A stretch of 64,000 nt of DNA, from assembly GCF_029761915.1 (NCBI RefSeq), contig NZ_CP121695.1, positions 5,919,501 to 5,983,500 of the forward strand. Direction: 5' to 3'. Below, piece by piece: positions 8,675-18,354 of this stretch; position 1 is the stretch's first letter; every line of letters begins with the position of its first letter. The translations under genes and the position numbers were made by a program. The notes under the pieces are model-generated. The model ran no database searches, was not told where the DNA came from, and saw only the letters and a program-made list of their open reading frames with translations. The DNA comes from Bradyrhizobium sp. CB1650. Lineage in GTDB: Bacteria; Pseudomonadota; Alphaproteobacteria; Rhizobiales; Xanthobacteraceae.

Positions 8675-10171
8675 CTACTCCCAATACCAGGTCGAGAAAT
8701 CGTTCTCGTACTGCGGAACGTCCTTCCAGACGCCCTTCAGCTTCTTGTTGGTGATGGTGATGAGCTGCGGCTGGTACAGGAAACCGGCGACCGCATCGGT
8801 TGCCAGCATGCGCTGGGCATCGCCGAGCAGCTTGGCGCGGGCTGCTTCATCCGGCGTCGACACGATCTGCTTGTAGAGCGCGTTGAACGCCTCGTTGTTG
8901 TAGCCGAGGTAGTAGTCCGGCTCGGTGATCTTGACGAGGTCGAACGGCTCGACATGGCTCACGATGGTGAGGTCGAAATTGTGCGGGCCGTTGCCGGCAA
9001 ACACCTGCGACAGCCACTGCGCCCATTCGACGTTCTCGATCTTGGCGATGATGCCGACCTTGGCGAGTTGGGCCGCGAGGATCTCGCCGCCCTGCCGCGC
9101 ATAGGACGGCGGCGGCAGCTTGAGCGACAGCTCGAGCGGCGTGGTGACGCCGGCCTCGGCCAGGAGCTTCTTCGCCTTCTCGGGATCGTAGGGGTTGATG
9201 CCGGTGGTGTCGACATAGCCGAGCGCGCCCGGCACGTAGAAGCTGCCGATCGGCGTGCCGAAGCCGTCGACCGCGCCGTCGATCATCGCCTTGCGATCGA
9301 TCGCGGCGAGAATGGCCCGGCGCACCCGCACGTCATCGAGCGGCTTCTTGCGCTCGTTGATGCCGACGATGGTCTTGGCGCGGGAGCCGCCGACCTGGAC
9401 GTTGAAGCGCGGATCGGCCTTGAACTGCGCGAGGGTGCGCTGGGCCGAGACGCGCGGAAACGCGTCGACGTCCCCCGAGAGCAGCGCCGCAGTCTGTGCC
9501 GCCGGATCGGAGATGAAGCGGATCGTCACCTTCGAGAGCTTGATCGCGGATGTGTTGCGATAGCCCGCCCATTTGGTCAGGGTGATCGAAGAGCCCTTGG
9601 CCCAGGCGCCGAGCTGATAAGGACCGGTCCCGATCGGCTGCGTCGCATCGGTCGGTGCGCTCTTCGGCTCGACGATCGACGCGCTTGCCTGCCCGAGCAG
9701 GAACGGCAGGTTCGGCTCGGCATATTTCAGGGCGATCACGACCGTGTCGGCATCGGGCGCGTCGATCTTCTCGAAACTCTGGAACAGGCTCTTGTCCTTG
9801 TTCGTGCTGGTCGCGACCGCGTTGCGCTCGAACGAGAACTTCACCGCGGCGGAGTCGAACGGCTCGCCGTTGTGGAATTTGACGCCCTTGCGCAGCTTGA
9901 ACGTATAGGTCTTGAGGTCGGGCGATGCGGTCCAGCTCTCGGCCAGCAAGGGCGAGGTCGAGCCGTCCTCGTTGATCTTGGTCAGCGTCTCATAGATGTT
10001 GTAGAGCGTGACTTCGGCAATCGCGGCAGCGGCCGCGGTGGTCGGATCGAGCCCGGGCGGCTCCAGCGCCATCGCCATGACGACGCTGTCCTTCTTGCTC
10101 TGCGCCATGACCGGCAGCGGCGCCGCGGCGAATGCGGCGGTGAATGCGACGACAATCAGTTTCTTGAACAT
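8675..10171 (-). CDS. ABC transporter substrate-binding protein, peptide/nickel family (SBP_bac_5)
   Basis: The 498-residue precursor has a clear signal peptide (MFKKLIVVAFTAAFAAAPLPVMAQ, cleavage probably after the AQ near residue 24). The mature part carries the cluster-5 binding-protein hallmarks SWTASPDLKTYTFKLRKGVKFHNGEPF and YDPEKAKKLLAEAG. It would deliver an oligopeptide, glutathione-like or other amide substrate to the permease pair encoded upstream. It is downstream of the DppF-type ATPase gene in the same direction and is followed by a stem-loop and an amidase gene. The nearby amidases suggest an amide or peptide-like ligand, an inference from context only. Confidence 0.9.
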   Translation of the reverse strand: MFKKLIVVAFTAAFAAAPLPVMAQSKKDSVVMAMALEPPGLDPTTAAAAAIAEVTLYNIYETLTKINEDGSTSPLLAESWTASPDLKTYTFKLRKGVKFHNGEPFDSAAVKFSFERNAVATSTNKDKSLFQSFEKIDAPDADTVVIALKYAEPNLPFLLGQASASIVEPKSAPTDATQPIGTGPYQLGAWAKGSSITLTKWAGYRNTSAIKLSKVTIRFISDPAAQTAALLSGDVDAFPRVSAQRTLAQFKADPRFNVQVGGSRAKTIVGINERKKPLDDVRVRRAILAAIDRKAMIDGAVDGFGTPIGSFYVPGALGYVDTTGINPYDPEKAKKLLAEAGVTTPLELSLKLPPPSYARQGGEILAAQLAKVGIIAKIENVEWAQWLSQVFAGNGPHNFDLTIVSHVEPFDLVKITEPDYYLGYNNEAFNALYKQIVSTPDEAARAKLLGDAQRMLATDAVAGFLYQPQLITITNKKLKGVWKDVPQYENDFSTWYWE

Positions 10172-10227
10172 GCGTTACTCCCCGGCCTTCTCTCTCTTTC
10201 AGTCTACGCCTATCCTGCCCCGAAACA

Positions 10228-11238
10228 CTAACCTTCCATGGCAGCTTGCGGCAACGCCATCACGGCCTCGGCCTTGTGGCAGGCAGCGAGATGCGCCTCG
10301 CCGATCCTGCGTAGCGGAGGTGCAGTGTCCCGGCAATGCTGATCGGCCAGCGGACAGCGCGCGACATAGGGGCATCCGGTCGCCGCCGCCGATTGCGAGG
10401 CGATCGCCTGGGCGCCACGCCGCCGCCGGCGTCCGTCGGCGCGGGCGCGCGGTACCGCATCCAGCAGGGCCCGCGTATAGGGATGGGCGCAGCGCTCGAA
10501 CAGGTCTTCGGGACGCCCCTGCTCCACGATCCGGCCGAGATACATCACGGCAACCTCGTCGCAGAGATAGTCGACGACCGCGAGGTCGTGGCTGATCAGG
10601 ATGTAGCTCAGGCCGAACTGCTCCTGCAGATCCTGCATCAGGTTGAGCACCTGCGCCTGTACGGAGACGTCGAGGGCGGAAACCGGCTCGTCGGCCACGA
10701 TGAGCTTCGGCTGGGTGATCAGGGCGCGTGCGATCGCGATGCGCTGGCGCTGGCCACCAGAGAATTCGTGCGGATACTTGTCCATGTCGGCGTCGCGCAG
10801 GCCGACTTGCCTCAGCACCGCCGAAACCCGCGCGCGGAGCTCGCTGCGATCGGTCTCCTCGAGAACAGTCAAGGGTTCCGCGACGATGCGCGCGATGGTC
10901 TGGCGCGGGTCGAGCGATCCGTAGGGATCCTGGAACACCATCTGGAAATCGCGGCGGGCACGGCGCAACTCCTCGGCGGGGATGCGGTTGAGGTCGCGGC
11001 CGAGCAGCGCGACCTGCCCCGACGTCGGTCGCTCCAGCGCCATCACCAGTCGGGCGAAGGTCGACTTGCCCGAGCCGGATTCGCCGACGACGCCGAGGCT
11101 CTTGCCCGCCGCGACCTCCACGCTGACGCCGTTGAGGGCGTGCACCTGCGACGGCGGCCGGAACAGGCTCTCGCGCGGCAGGGTGTAGCGCTGCACCAGG
11201 TTTTTCACGTCGAGCAGCGGCTGCGCGGCGGCGGTCAT
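10228..11238 (-). CDS. peptide ABC transporter ATP-binding protein (DppF/OppF type)
   Basis: A 336-residue ATPase with Walker A GESGSGKST near residue 53, signature [14 protein letters not shown] and Walker B LIVADEPVSALD. It ends in the oligopeptide-transporter extension with the cysteine pattern C-P-Y-V-A-R-C-P near 285-292. The N-terminal LFRPPSQVHALNGVS fits DppF/OppF, the second ATPase of these importers. Its start overlaps the end of the DppD-type gene by four bases, so translation is coupled. It energises uptake at the inner membrane with the DppB/DppC-type permeases encoded upstream. Confidence 0.92.
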   Translation of the reverse strand: MTAAAQPLLDVKNLVQRYTLPRESLFRPPSQVHALNGVSVEVAAGKSLGVVGESGSGKSTFARLVMALERPTSGQVALLGRDLNRIPAEELRRARRDFQMVFQDPYGSLDPRQTIARIVAEPLTVLEETDRSELRARVSAVLRQVGLRDADMDKYPHEFSGGQRQRIAIARALITQPKLIVADEPVSALDVSVQAQVLNLMQDLQEQFGLSYILISHDLAVVDYLCDEVAVMYLGRIVEQGRPEDLFERCAHPYTRALLDAVPRARADGRRRRRGAQAIASQSAAATGCPYVARCPLADQHCRDTAPPLRRIGEAHLAACHKAEAVMALPQAAMEG

Positions 11239-12254
11239 GCGGACAGCGCTCCGACGCGATCGGCCATCGAGACGTCCGTGCGCAGGCAGCGCACGTCATG
11301 GCCGGGTCCGACCTCGATCATCGGCGGCAGCGCCGCGCGACACCTGTCCTCGACCAGCGGGCAGCGATCGGAGAACGTGCAGCCCGCCGGCAGGTCGGCG
11401 AGCTCCGGCACGGTGCCCGATATGGTTTTCAGCCGCGTCCCCTTGCGCGCACCAAGGCGCGGGCGAGCGCGAAACAGGCCCTGCGTATAGGGATGCCCCA
11501 TGCGCCTGAACACCTCGTCGGTCGGTCCGCTCTCGACCACGGTGCCGCCATACATCACCATCATGCGCTGCACGTTCTCGGCGATGACGCCGAGATCGTG
11601 CGAGATCAGGATCATCGACATGCCGCGCTCCGCGACGAGATCGGCGATCAGATCGAGGATCTGGCCCTGGATGGTGACGTCGAGCGCGGTGGTCGGCTCG
11701 TCCGCGATCAACAGGTCCGGTTCGCAGGCGAGCGCCATGGCAATGGTGATGCGCTGGCGCTGGCCGCCCGAGAATTGGTGCGGATAGGCATCGATGCGCT
11801 TGGCCGCATCGGGAAGGCCGACGCGGTTGAGCAAGGCGATCGCTTCCCTTCGAGCCTGCGCCGCCGAATAATTCTTGTGACGCCGGAGCGGCTCGGCGAC
11901 CTGGTGCCCGATCGTGTGCATCGGGTTGAGTGCGGTCATCGGCTCCTGGAAGATCATGCTGATGCGGTTGCCGCGCAAGCCGCAGTAGTCTGCATCCGAG
12001 AGACCGACCAGCTCGCGGCCATCGAGCCTGATACTACCGCTAACCACGGCACTCTCCGGCAACAGCCCCATCAGCGACAGCGCCGTGACCGACTTGCCGC
12101 AGCCGGATTCGCCGACCAGCCCAAGCGTCTCGCCGCGCTTCAAGGAGAAGCCGACGCCGCGCACGGCCTGCGCCGGGCCGCGGCTGGTGTTGAGGCGGAC
12201 GCCGAGATTGTCGACCTCGATCAGCGGCGCGGTTGCGGGAGTGCTCATCATCAT
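11235..12254 (-). CDS. peptide ABC transporter ATP-binding protein (DppD/OppD type)
   Basis: A 339-residue ATPase with Walker [14 protein letters not shown] near 52-64, signature [14 protein letters not shown] and Walker [13 protein letters not shown], followed by the C-terminal oligopeptide-transporter domain with a C-x6-C cluster (CTFSDRCP) near residue 293. The GCGKSVT form is typical of DppD/OppD. It overlaps both neighbours by four bases in the order DppC, DppD, DppF. Three tandem ATG codons open the frame ([10 protein letters not shown]), so the exact first methionine is uncertain by one or two codons. Confidence 0.92.
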   Translation of the reverse strand: MMMSTPATAPLIEVDNLGVRLNTSRGPAQAVRGVGFSLKRGETLGLVGESGCGKSVTALSLMGLLPESAVVSGSIRLDGRELVGLSDADYCGLRGNRISMIFQEPMTALNPMHTIGHQVAEPLRRHKNYSAAQARREAIALLNRVGLPDAAKRIDAYPHQFSGGQRQRITIAMALACEPDLLIADEPTTALDVTIQGQILDLIADLVAERGMSMILISHDLGVIAENVQRMMVMYGGTVVESGPTDEVFRRMGHPYTQGLFRARPRLGARKGTRLKTISGTVPELADLPAGCTFSDRCPLVEDRCRAALPPMIEVGPGHDVRCLRTDVSMADRVGALSA

Positions 12255-13144
12255 CGCTCCCGCGCCAGCCTGGGATCGAGCAGATCGCGTAATCCGTCGC
12301 CGAGAAGATTGAGACCGAGCACCGCGATCGCAATCGCCGCACCAGGATAGACTGCGAGCATCGGCGACTGGAACAGCAGCGTCTGCGCGTCGTTCAGCAT
12401 GCGCCCCCAGGACGGCTGCGGCGGCTGCGTGCCGAGGCCGAGATAGGACAAGGCGGCTTCGGCGAGGATCGCGAGCGCGAACTGGATGGTCGCCTGCACG
12501 ATCAGGATCGACAGGACGTTCGGCAGCACGTGCTCGACGGTGATGCGGAAACTGCCCTTCCCTGCGGCGCGCGCGGCCAGCACGAACTCGCGCGCCCAGA
12601 TCGCGTTGGCCGAGCCGCGCGTCAATCGGGTCAGCGTCGGGATCTGGAAGATGCCGATCGCGACGATCGACGTCACCATGCCGGGGCCCACGACCGCGGC
12701 GAGCATGATGGCGGACAGCACGGCCGGAAAGGCAAAGGTGAAGTCCGAAAAGCGCATGATGATCTCTTCGGTCCAGCCCCGGCGCGCCGCGGCGATCAGG
12801 CCGAGGCAGACGCCGAAGGTAAGACCGATGCTGACCGCGATGATGCCGACCAAAATGGTCGATCGGGCACCGGCAAGCAGCAGCGAAACGATGTCACGGC
12901 CGAAGGAATCGGTGCCGAGCCAGTGCGCCGCGGACGGCGGCTTGAGTTTTGCGGCGATGTCGATCTCGTAGGGCGACCACGGCGTCCACACCAGCGACAA
13001 CAGGGCCGAGGCCAGAACCAGCAGGCTGAGCACGCCGCCGACCACGAAGCTGCGATGGCGTAGCGCGCGGCGCCAGAACGTCCGGGCCGGGAGAGGACGC
13101 GTGACGACCGGCGCGTCAAGCGACGAGGTCAGCGGCGCGCTCAC
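12251..13144 (-). CDS. peptide ABC transporter permease (DppC type)
   Basis: The GTG at 13144 overlaps the stop of the upstream permease (GTGA), giving a 297-residue protein beginning MSAPLTSSLDAP. It has an N-terminal membrane helix (SFVVGGVLSLLVLASALLSL), the DppC-type periplasmic segment HWLGTDSFGRDIVSLLLAGAR, further helices, and the permease EAA-loop region RGSANAIWAREFVLAARAAG. The frame is open for a long way upstream, but that stretch is antisense-type noise inside the DppB gene. It forms the heterodimeric inner-membrane channel with the DppB-type permease. Confidence 0.92.
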   Translation of the reverse strand: MSAPLTSSLDAPVVTRPLPARTFWRRALRHRSFVVGGVLSLLVLASALLSLVWTPWSPYEIDIAAKLKPPSAAHWLGTDSFGRDIVSLLLAGARSTILVGIIAVSIGLTFGVCLGLIAAARRGWTEEIIMRFSDFTFAFPAVLSAIMLAAVVGPGMVTSIVAIGIFQIPTLTRLTRGSANAIWAREFVLAARAAGKGSFRITVEHVLPNVLSILIVQATIQFALAILAEAALSYLGLGTQPPQPSWGRMLNDAQTLLFQSPMLAVYPGAAIAIAVLGLNLLGDGLRDLLDPRLARER

Positions 13145-14091
13145 AGGTCGTGGACCTTGATGCGGGGATCGATGAAGGCATAGAGCACATCGATCACGAA
13201 GTTGACGATGACGACCATGGCCGCGAGCAGCATTACGCAGTTGCGCACCACGATCAGGTCGCGGTTGGCGATCGACTGGAAGATCAGCCGGCCGAGGCCC
13301 GGCAGATAGAAGACATTCTCGATCACGATCGTGCCGGCGAGCAGATTGGCGAATTGCAGGCCCATCACCGTCATCACCGGGATCATGGCGTTGCGCAGCA
13401 CGTGGCTCCACAACACCTCGCGCCTGCCGAGCCCCTTCGCACGCGCGGTGCGGACGAAATCCTCGCGCAACACCTCCAGCACCGCCGATCGCGTGACGCG
13501 CGCCAGAATCGCGGCCTGCACCACTGCGAGCGAGATCGCCGGCAGCAGCAGCGACTTGATGCCGGGCCAGATGCCGTCGTCCCAGCCGGCAAAGCCGCCG
13601 GCCGACAGCCATTGCAGCCGCACCGAGAACAGCAGGATCAGGAGGATGGCGAACCAGAAGTTCGGGAGTGCCAGGCCGACTTGCGTCAGCGACATCACGC
13701 CAACGTCGCCGAGCCTGTTGTGGTTGGCGGCAGTGTAGATGCCGGCCGAGAGCGCGAGCACCACCGTGATCAGCATGGACATGATCGCGAGCGGAATGGT
13801 CAGCACCAGCCGTTCCGCGATCAGGCCGGCTACCGGAGTGCCGTAGACATAGCTGTTGCCGAGATCTCCCGCGAGCAGCCCCTTGATCCATTGCAGGTAG
13901 CGAATGGCCAGCGGCTGGTCGAGCCCGAGCTTGACCGTGAGCGCACGTACCGCATCCGGCGACGCATCGGCGCCCATCAGCATCTGCGCGGCGTTGCCGG
14001 GCAAGGCATCCAGCACCAGGAAAATGATGAGAGATGCGCCGACCAGCGTCGCCAGCAGGGTCAAGAGACGTCGGAGGACAAATACGCTCAT
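13141..14091 (-). CDS. peptide ABC transporter permease (DppB type)
   Basis: A 316-residue polytopic protein with the DppB signature N-terminus (FVLRRLLTLLATLVGASLIIFLVL), the LGLDQPLAIRYLQWIKGLLAGDLGNSYVYGTPV segment after the first helix, and the EAA-like loop LREDFVRTARAKGLGRREVLWSHVLRNAMIPV. It is the first transporter gene of the set and lies 86 bases downstream of an amidase gene. Together with the DppC-type partner it would make the membrane pore of a peptide-family importer. Confidence 0.92.
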   Translation of the reverse strand: MSVFVLRRLLTLLATLVGASLIIFLVLDALPGNAAQMLMGADASPDAVRALTVKLGLDQPLAIRYLQWIKGLLAGDLGNSYVYGTPVAGLIAERLVLTIPLAIMSMLITVVLALSAGIYTAANHNRLGDVGVMSLTQVGLALPNFWFAILLILLFSVRLQWLSAGGFAGWDDGIWPGIKSLLLPAISLAVVQAAILARVTRSAVLEVLREDFVRTARAKGLGRREVLWSHVLRNAMIPVMTVMGLQFANLLAGTIVIENVFYLPGLGRLIFQSIANRDLIVVRNCVMLLAAMVVIVNFVIDVLYAFIDPRIKVHDL

Positions 14092-14177
14092 GCGCGCTCG
14101 GATTCAGGGCTCACGTGCGGCACGATCAACATGTCCGGGCGCCCGACGCAAGCCCCCTGCTCAACGTCATCAACGCC

Positions 14178-15599
14178 TCACCCGGGCCAGCGGGACAGGA
14201 AGTCGTGCGAGGCCTCGAACAACGCGCTCGCGCGCAACAATTCGGCATCGGCCCGGAAGCGGCCGACGAGCTGCAGTCCAATCGGCAGGCCGTCGCGGCC
14301 GAAGCCGCAGGGCAGGCTCACCGCGGGGTGCCCGGTCATGTTGAACAGCATGGTCCAGGGGAACCAGTGCGGCCGGACGCTGTCGAACTGCCGACCGTCG
14401 ATCTCGATGGTGCCGAACAGGTCCTGGTCGATCGGCAGCGCCGTGCGGGTGATGGTCGGCATCGCCAGGAGATGTCCGCGCGCAAGCAGGGATTGCACCC
14501 GGCGGAACAGCGCGGTGCGCGCGAACATCGCCTCCTGGTAGTCGACGCCGCTGACATTGGTCGCAAGAGCGACCTGCTTGACGAAGGTATCGCTCAGGAC
14601 GCCGCCATGCTCGGCGACCAGCTTCGAAAAACGCGTGCGCCAGACCGTGTGGTTGATGGCGCGCCAGATCGGCTCGATGTCGAACCCCTCGCCGGAAAAC
14701 TCCTCGAGCTCGGCACCCAAGCTGGCGAGCCGGTCGAGGCTCGCCTTGAAACTGGCGGCAACGTCGGCGGATACGGGACGTCCGGGCGGCGACTGACAGA
14801 ACATGATCTTCTGCCCGCGCAGATCGCCGCGCGGCACAGCCGTGCCGATGAAATCGGGGACGGGAACGCCGATCGACCAGGGATCGGAGGCGTCCTCGCC
14901 CGCCATCGCCTGCATCATCAGGGCGGTGTCGGCGACGGTGCGCGTGGTCGGCGTGACATAGGTCTGGTTGCCGAAAGCATCCTGCACCTGGCTGTGCGGA
15001 ATGACGCCATTGCTCTGCTTGATCCCGACCACGCCGTTGCAGGCGGCGGGTATCCGCGTCGAGCCGCCGCCGTCGGTCGCAATCGCGAGCGGCGCGATGC
15101 CGCTGGCGACGGCAACCGCTGCGCCGCCGCTGGAGCCGCCGGAGGAACGGCCCGCATCCCACGCATTGCGGGTGCGGCCGAACAGCGGCGAGTCGGTCAG
15201 GCACTTGCTGCCGAATTCCGGCGTCGTGGTCTTGCCGATCAGGATCGCGCCTTGCGCGCGCAGCCGCGCAACCGCCACGGCGTCCTCGGCGGGCACGTTG
15301 TCCTTGTAGGGCACGGCCCCGAAGGTGGTCGTCACGCCCCTGGTGTTGACGATGTCCTTGACGGTGACGGGAAGGCCATGCAGCAGGCCGAGCGGCTCGC
15401 CCGCCATCACCTTGCGCTCCGCCTCGCGCGCCTGCTCCATCGCTTCATCGCCACAGAGCGTGATGAAGCAGTTCAGCTCGGGCTGCAGCGCCTCGGCGCG
15501 CGCAAGCACCGCGCGGGTGATCTCGACAGGCGAGACCTCCTTGCGGCCGATACGGGCGCGAAGTTCGGTGGCAGACAGGAAACAGAGATCATCGCTCAT
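14178..15599 (-). CDS. amidase-signature family hydrolase (first gene of amidase/peptide-importer operon)
   Basis: A 473-residue cytoplasmic amidase. The triad is visible: lysine 81 (VTVKD), the GGSSGG loop at 154-159 and the nucleophile serine 180 in TDGGGSTRIPA. The length and the DGGGSTR motif fit the GatA-like/6-aminohexanoate-cyclic-dimer-hydrolase branch rather than a tRNA amidotransferase, and no GatB/GatC neighbours are present. It is transcribed toward the peptide-type importer, which suggests that the imported compound is its substrate. It differs in sequence from the second amidase at 6790-8433, so the pair is not a recent duplication. Confidence 0.88.
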   Translation of the reverse strand: MSDDLCFLSATELRARIGRKEVSPVEITRAVLARAEALQPELNCFITLCGDEAMEQAREAERKVMAGEPLGLLHGLPVTVKDIVNTRGVTTTFGAVPYKDNVPAEDAVAVARLRAQGAILIGKTTTPEFGSKCLTDSPLFGRTRNAWDAGRSSGGSSGGAAVAVASGIAPLAIATDGGGSTRIPAACNGVVGIKQSNGVIPHSQVQDAFGNQTYVTPTTRTVADTALMMQAMAGEDASDPWSIGVPVPDFIGTAVPRGDLRGQKIMFCQSPPGRPVSADVAASFKASLDRLASLGAELEEFSGEGFDIEPIWRAINHTVWRTRFSKLVAEHGGVLSDTFVKQVALATNVSGVDYQEAMFARTALFRRVQSLLARGHLLAMPTITRTALPIDQDLFGTIEIDGRQFDSVRPHWFPWTMLFNMTGHPAVSLPCGFGRDGLPIGLQLVGRFRADAELLRASALFEASHDFLSRWPG

Positions 15600-15722
15600 T
15601 CAAGGACAGGCTCGCGTCAGAACGCACGGACCTTGCCAGCCCGTGCCTATCCTGTCCATTTCGGCCGGCGCATGGCCGCAGTCCGCCGGGACATCGCGGG
15701 AATTGCAAGGCCCTGACGCTGC

Positions 15723-16658
15723 CTACCAGCTCCACGTGATTTCGCGGCTCCACGGCGGATCGGCGCCCGGACGGCTGCAGGTGAGAGCGGCGCAATTGGC
15801 GGCAAAGGACAGCGCGCGGCGGAGTTCGTCGGCGCCGATATCCCTCAGCTCCTGCCGAGCAAGCCGCTCCTGCCGGTGCAGGCCAAACAGCAGCGCCGCC
15901 TGAAAACTATCGCCGGCGCCGATGGTGTCGACGACCTCGACCTTTGGCGCTGCGACTTCGATCTGCCCTGCTCGCGCATGCCACGCCACGGCGCCATTGT
16001 TGCCGCGGGTGATGACGACGAGGCTCGTGCCTTGCCCGAGCAGCGCGTTCGCCCGCTGCGGATAAGGCTCATCGTCGAAGAGATAGTTGAAATCGACGTC
16101 GGACATCTTGATGAGATCGGCGTTGCCGGCGAACTCGGCCATGCGTGCGAGGTAGGCCGGCTTGTCCTTGACCAGATTGGGCCGGCAGTTCGGGTCAAAG
16201 GAGATCGTCGATGTCGTCAGCGCATCCGCGATCAGCGCTTTCGTCTCGGCCGCGCCTTTATCGTTGACCAGCGTGGTCGAGCCGATATGGACGGCCTCGA
16301 CCGTCTCGAACGGAATGGTGCCGCGCCGGTAGGTCCAGTTCCGTGTCGCGGTTTCGGCATCATAGAAGGCATAGTGCGACTCGCCCGCAACGATGCGGAC
16401 GAAGGCGAGCGTGGTCTGGTGATCGCTGCGCGTTGCAAGACCGAGTTCGACGTTCGAGGCCGTCGCGTGATCGGCGATCATCTGCCCGAACAGGTCGGTC
16501 GAAATGCCGCCGACGAAGCCGGTCGGCGCGCCCAGCCGCGCCATGCCAATCGCGACGTTGAGGCAGGAGCCGCCGACGGCCGGCATCACCGCCTCGCGGC
16601 CCTCGGCATTGCGCGTGGGCACGAAATCGATCAGCGCATCGCCGCAGGCAATCAGCAT
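15723..16658 (-). CDS. PfkB-family carbohydrate kinase (fructokinase-like)
   Basis: A 311-residue ribokinase-fold kinase. The N-terminal CGDALIDFVP and GGSCLNVAIGMARLG motifs and the C-terminal DTIGAGDSFQAALLFGL signature carrying the catalytic aspartate are all present. I use the ATG at 16658, which has GAGG nine bases upstream; a TTG at 16667 would add three residues. It is the last gene of the polyol operon, directly after the pentulose kinase. Phosphorylation of fructose made by a mannitol or sorbitol dehydrogenase is the likely job, inferred from family and context. No terminator was found behind it. Confidence 0.88.
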   Translation of the reverse strand: MLIACGDALIDFVPTRNAEGREAVMPAVGGSCLNVAIGMARLGAPTGFVGGISTDLFGQMIADHATASNVELGLATRSDHQTTLAFVRIVAGESHYAFYDAETATRNWTYRRGTIPFETVEAVHIGSTTLVNDKGAAETKALIADALTTSTISFDPNCRPNLVKDKPAYLARMAEFAGNADLIKMSDVDFNYLFDDEPYPQRANALLGQGTSLVVITRGNNGAVAWHARAGQIEVAAPKVEVVDTIGAGDSFQAALLFGLHRQERLARQELRDIGADELRRALSFAANCAALTCSRPGADPPWSREITWSW

Positions 16659-16663
16659 CCGCT

Positions 16664-18316
16664 TCAACCTCGGGCCAATGTAACCCCGCGCATTGCCGCG
16701 CGACTGCCGCGATCGACCTCGCGCAGCAGCTTGTAGACGTCCCGCTTGCGGCCATGAAACGCGGCCATGTCAGGCGCGGTCGGCTCGCTGAGACGGCCCA
16801 GTGCCGACATTTTTGCCATGGTCTCGCCGATGGACGCATAAGCGCCACCGGCCACCGCCCCAAGCATCGCGGCGCCGAGCAACACGGGCTCCTTCGTCTG
16901 CGGCAGCGCCACGGTGAGACCGGTGGTATCGGCCATGATCTGGCGCACCAAGGGGCTCCGGCTCGCGCCGCCCCCCATGATCATGATGCTGGAGTGCACG
17001 CCATGCGCGGCAAAGGCCTCGATCACCTCGGCGAGCCCATAGGCGAGCCCGCAGAGGCCGGCGACGAACAGCCGCTCCATCGAGCCAATATCGGTATCGA
17101 GATCGAGGCCCGCGATCACCGCGCGCGTATCGGGGTCGGCGTAAGGCGAGCGGTTGCCGATGAATTCGGGCAGGACATGGACGTCGCGGGCGAGCAGCGC
17201 TGCCCGGCTGGCATCGCCTGCGCGCGCGATGATGCGGCGTTCGAGGAACTCGATGATATCGAGGCCCTCCCTGCGCGCCGCCGCGCTCACCTCGGCGTGG
17301 CCGGGATGTGACTTGAGAAGATGGTCGATCGCAGCGCCCGCGGCCGACTGCCCGCCCTCGTTGAGCCAGAAGTCCGGCACCATGCCGGAATAGTAAGGCC
17401 CCCATACGCCGGGCACAAAGCATGGGTCCTTGGTCGTCGCCATGATGCAGGCCGACGTTCCCATGATATAGGCCAGGCGATCGCAGACATCCGCCGTTCC
17501 GCCCGAGCCGTCGCGGCCACCGATCGCGCCGATGCCGCCGGCATGCGCATCGATCAGCGAAGCACCAACCGGCGTGCCGGGTGACAGGCCGAGGTCAGCG
17601 GCAGCCGCGCGGGTGAGACCGGCGTCGAGCCGGGTGCCGGGCGCGACGATCTCGGTGCCGATGCGGGCATATTTCTCCGCGACGAAGTCCGACAGGCCGA
17701 TGCGCTGGAAGAACGGCGCGCTCCAGCCGCCGCCATCATGCGCCAGATAGTTCCACTTGCAGGTGACCGTGCAGGTCGAGCGTTGCAGCGAGCCGGTCGC
17801 TCGCCAACTCAAATAGTCCGCCAGATCGAGGAAATGGCCGGCGGCGTCGAAACTCGCGCGCAGGTGCCGCTTCAGCCACAGGAGCTTCGGCATCTCCATC
17901 TCGGGCGAGATCGAGCCGCCGACATAGCGCAGCACCGCGTCCTCGGTTTCGTTGATCAGCCGCGCCTCGGTCGTGGCGCGATGGTCCATCCAGACGATGA
18001 CGTTGCGTTGCGGATCGCCGGAGGCGCTGACGGTGAGCGGTTCACCCTGGGGATCGAGCACCACCAGCGAGCAGGTGGCGTCGAAGCCGATGCCGCCGAC
18101 GCTGTCGGGCGCAATACCGGCTTCCGCGATCGCCGCCCGGACGGATTTGGCGCAGGCGTCCCAGATATCGGACGAGGACTGTTCGACGATGTCGCCGGCC
18201 TCATGCCAGATCCGGATCGGATGCCGCGCGGTCGCAAGGAGAGTGCCGGCCGCGTCAAAGACCCCTGCCCGCGTGCTCGTGGTCCCTACGTCGACGCCAA
18301 TATACGCCTGCGGCAT
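16664..18316 (-). CDS. FGGY-family pentulose kinase (D-ribulokinase type)
   Basis: A 550-residue sugar kinase. The N-terminal ATPase-fold motif GVDVGTTSTRAGVFD opens the protein. TCTVTCKWNYL near residue 185-195 and GASLIDAHAGGIGAIGG near 262 are characteristic of the D-ribulokinase (YDR109c/FGGY) branch rather than xylulokinase or glycerol kinase, and GGGASRSPLVRQIMAD is the second nucleotide-binding motif. It likely phosphorylates a ketopentose such as D-ribulose formed from ribitol or arabinitol by the adjacent dehydrogenase. It sits between the SDR gene and the PfkB kinase gene in the same operon. The exact ketose is inferred, not proven. Confidence 0.87.
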   Translation of the reverse strand: MPQAYIGVDVGTTSTRAGVFDAAGTLLATARHPIRIWHEAGDIVEQSSSDIWDACAKSVRAAIAEAGIAPDSVGGIGFDATCSLVVLDPQGEPLTVSASGDPQRNVIVWMDHRATTEARLINETEDAVLRYVGGSISPEMEMPKLLWLKRHLRASFDAAGHFLDLADYLSWRATGSLQRSTCTVTCKWNYLAHDGGGWSAPFFQRIGLSDFVAEKYARIGTEIVAPGTRLDAGLTRAAAADLGLSPGTPVGASLIDAHAGGIGAIGGRDGSGGTADVCDRLAYIMGTSACIMATTKDPCFVPGVWGPYYSGMVPDFWLNEGGQSAAGAAIDHLLKSHPGHAEVSAAARREGLDIIEFLERRIIARAGDASRAALLARDVHVLPEFIGNRSPYADPDTRAVIAGLDLDTDIGSMERLFVAGLCGLAYGLAEVIEAFAAHGVHSSIMIMGGGASRSPLVRQIMADTTGLTVALPQTKEPVLLGAAMLGAVAGGAYASIGETMAKMSALGRLSEPTAPDMAAFHGRKRDVYKLLREVDRGSRAAMRGVTLARG

Positions 18317-18354
18317 TGTCGCTCCCGGTCGCTCTCGTCAATTTTGACGCAAGC

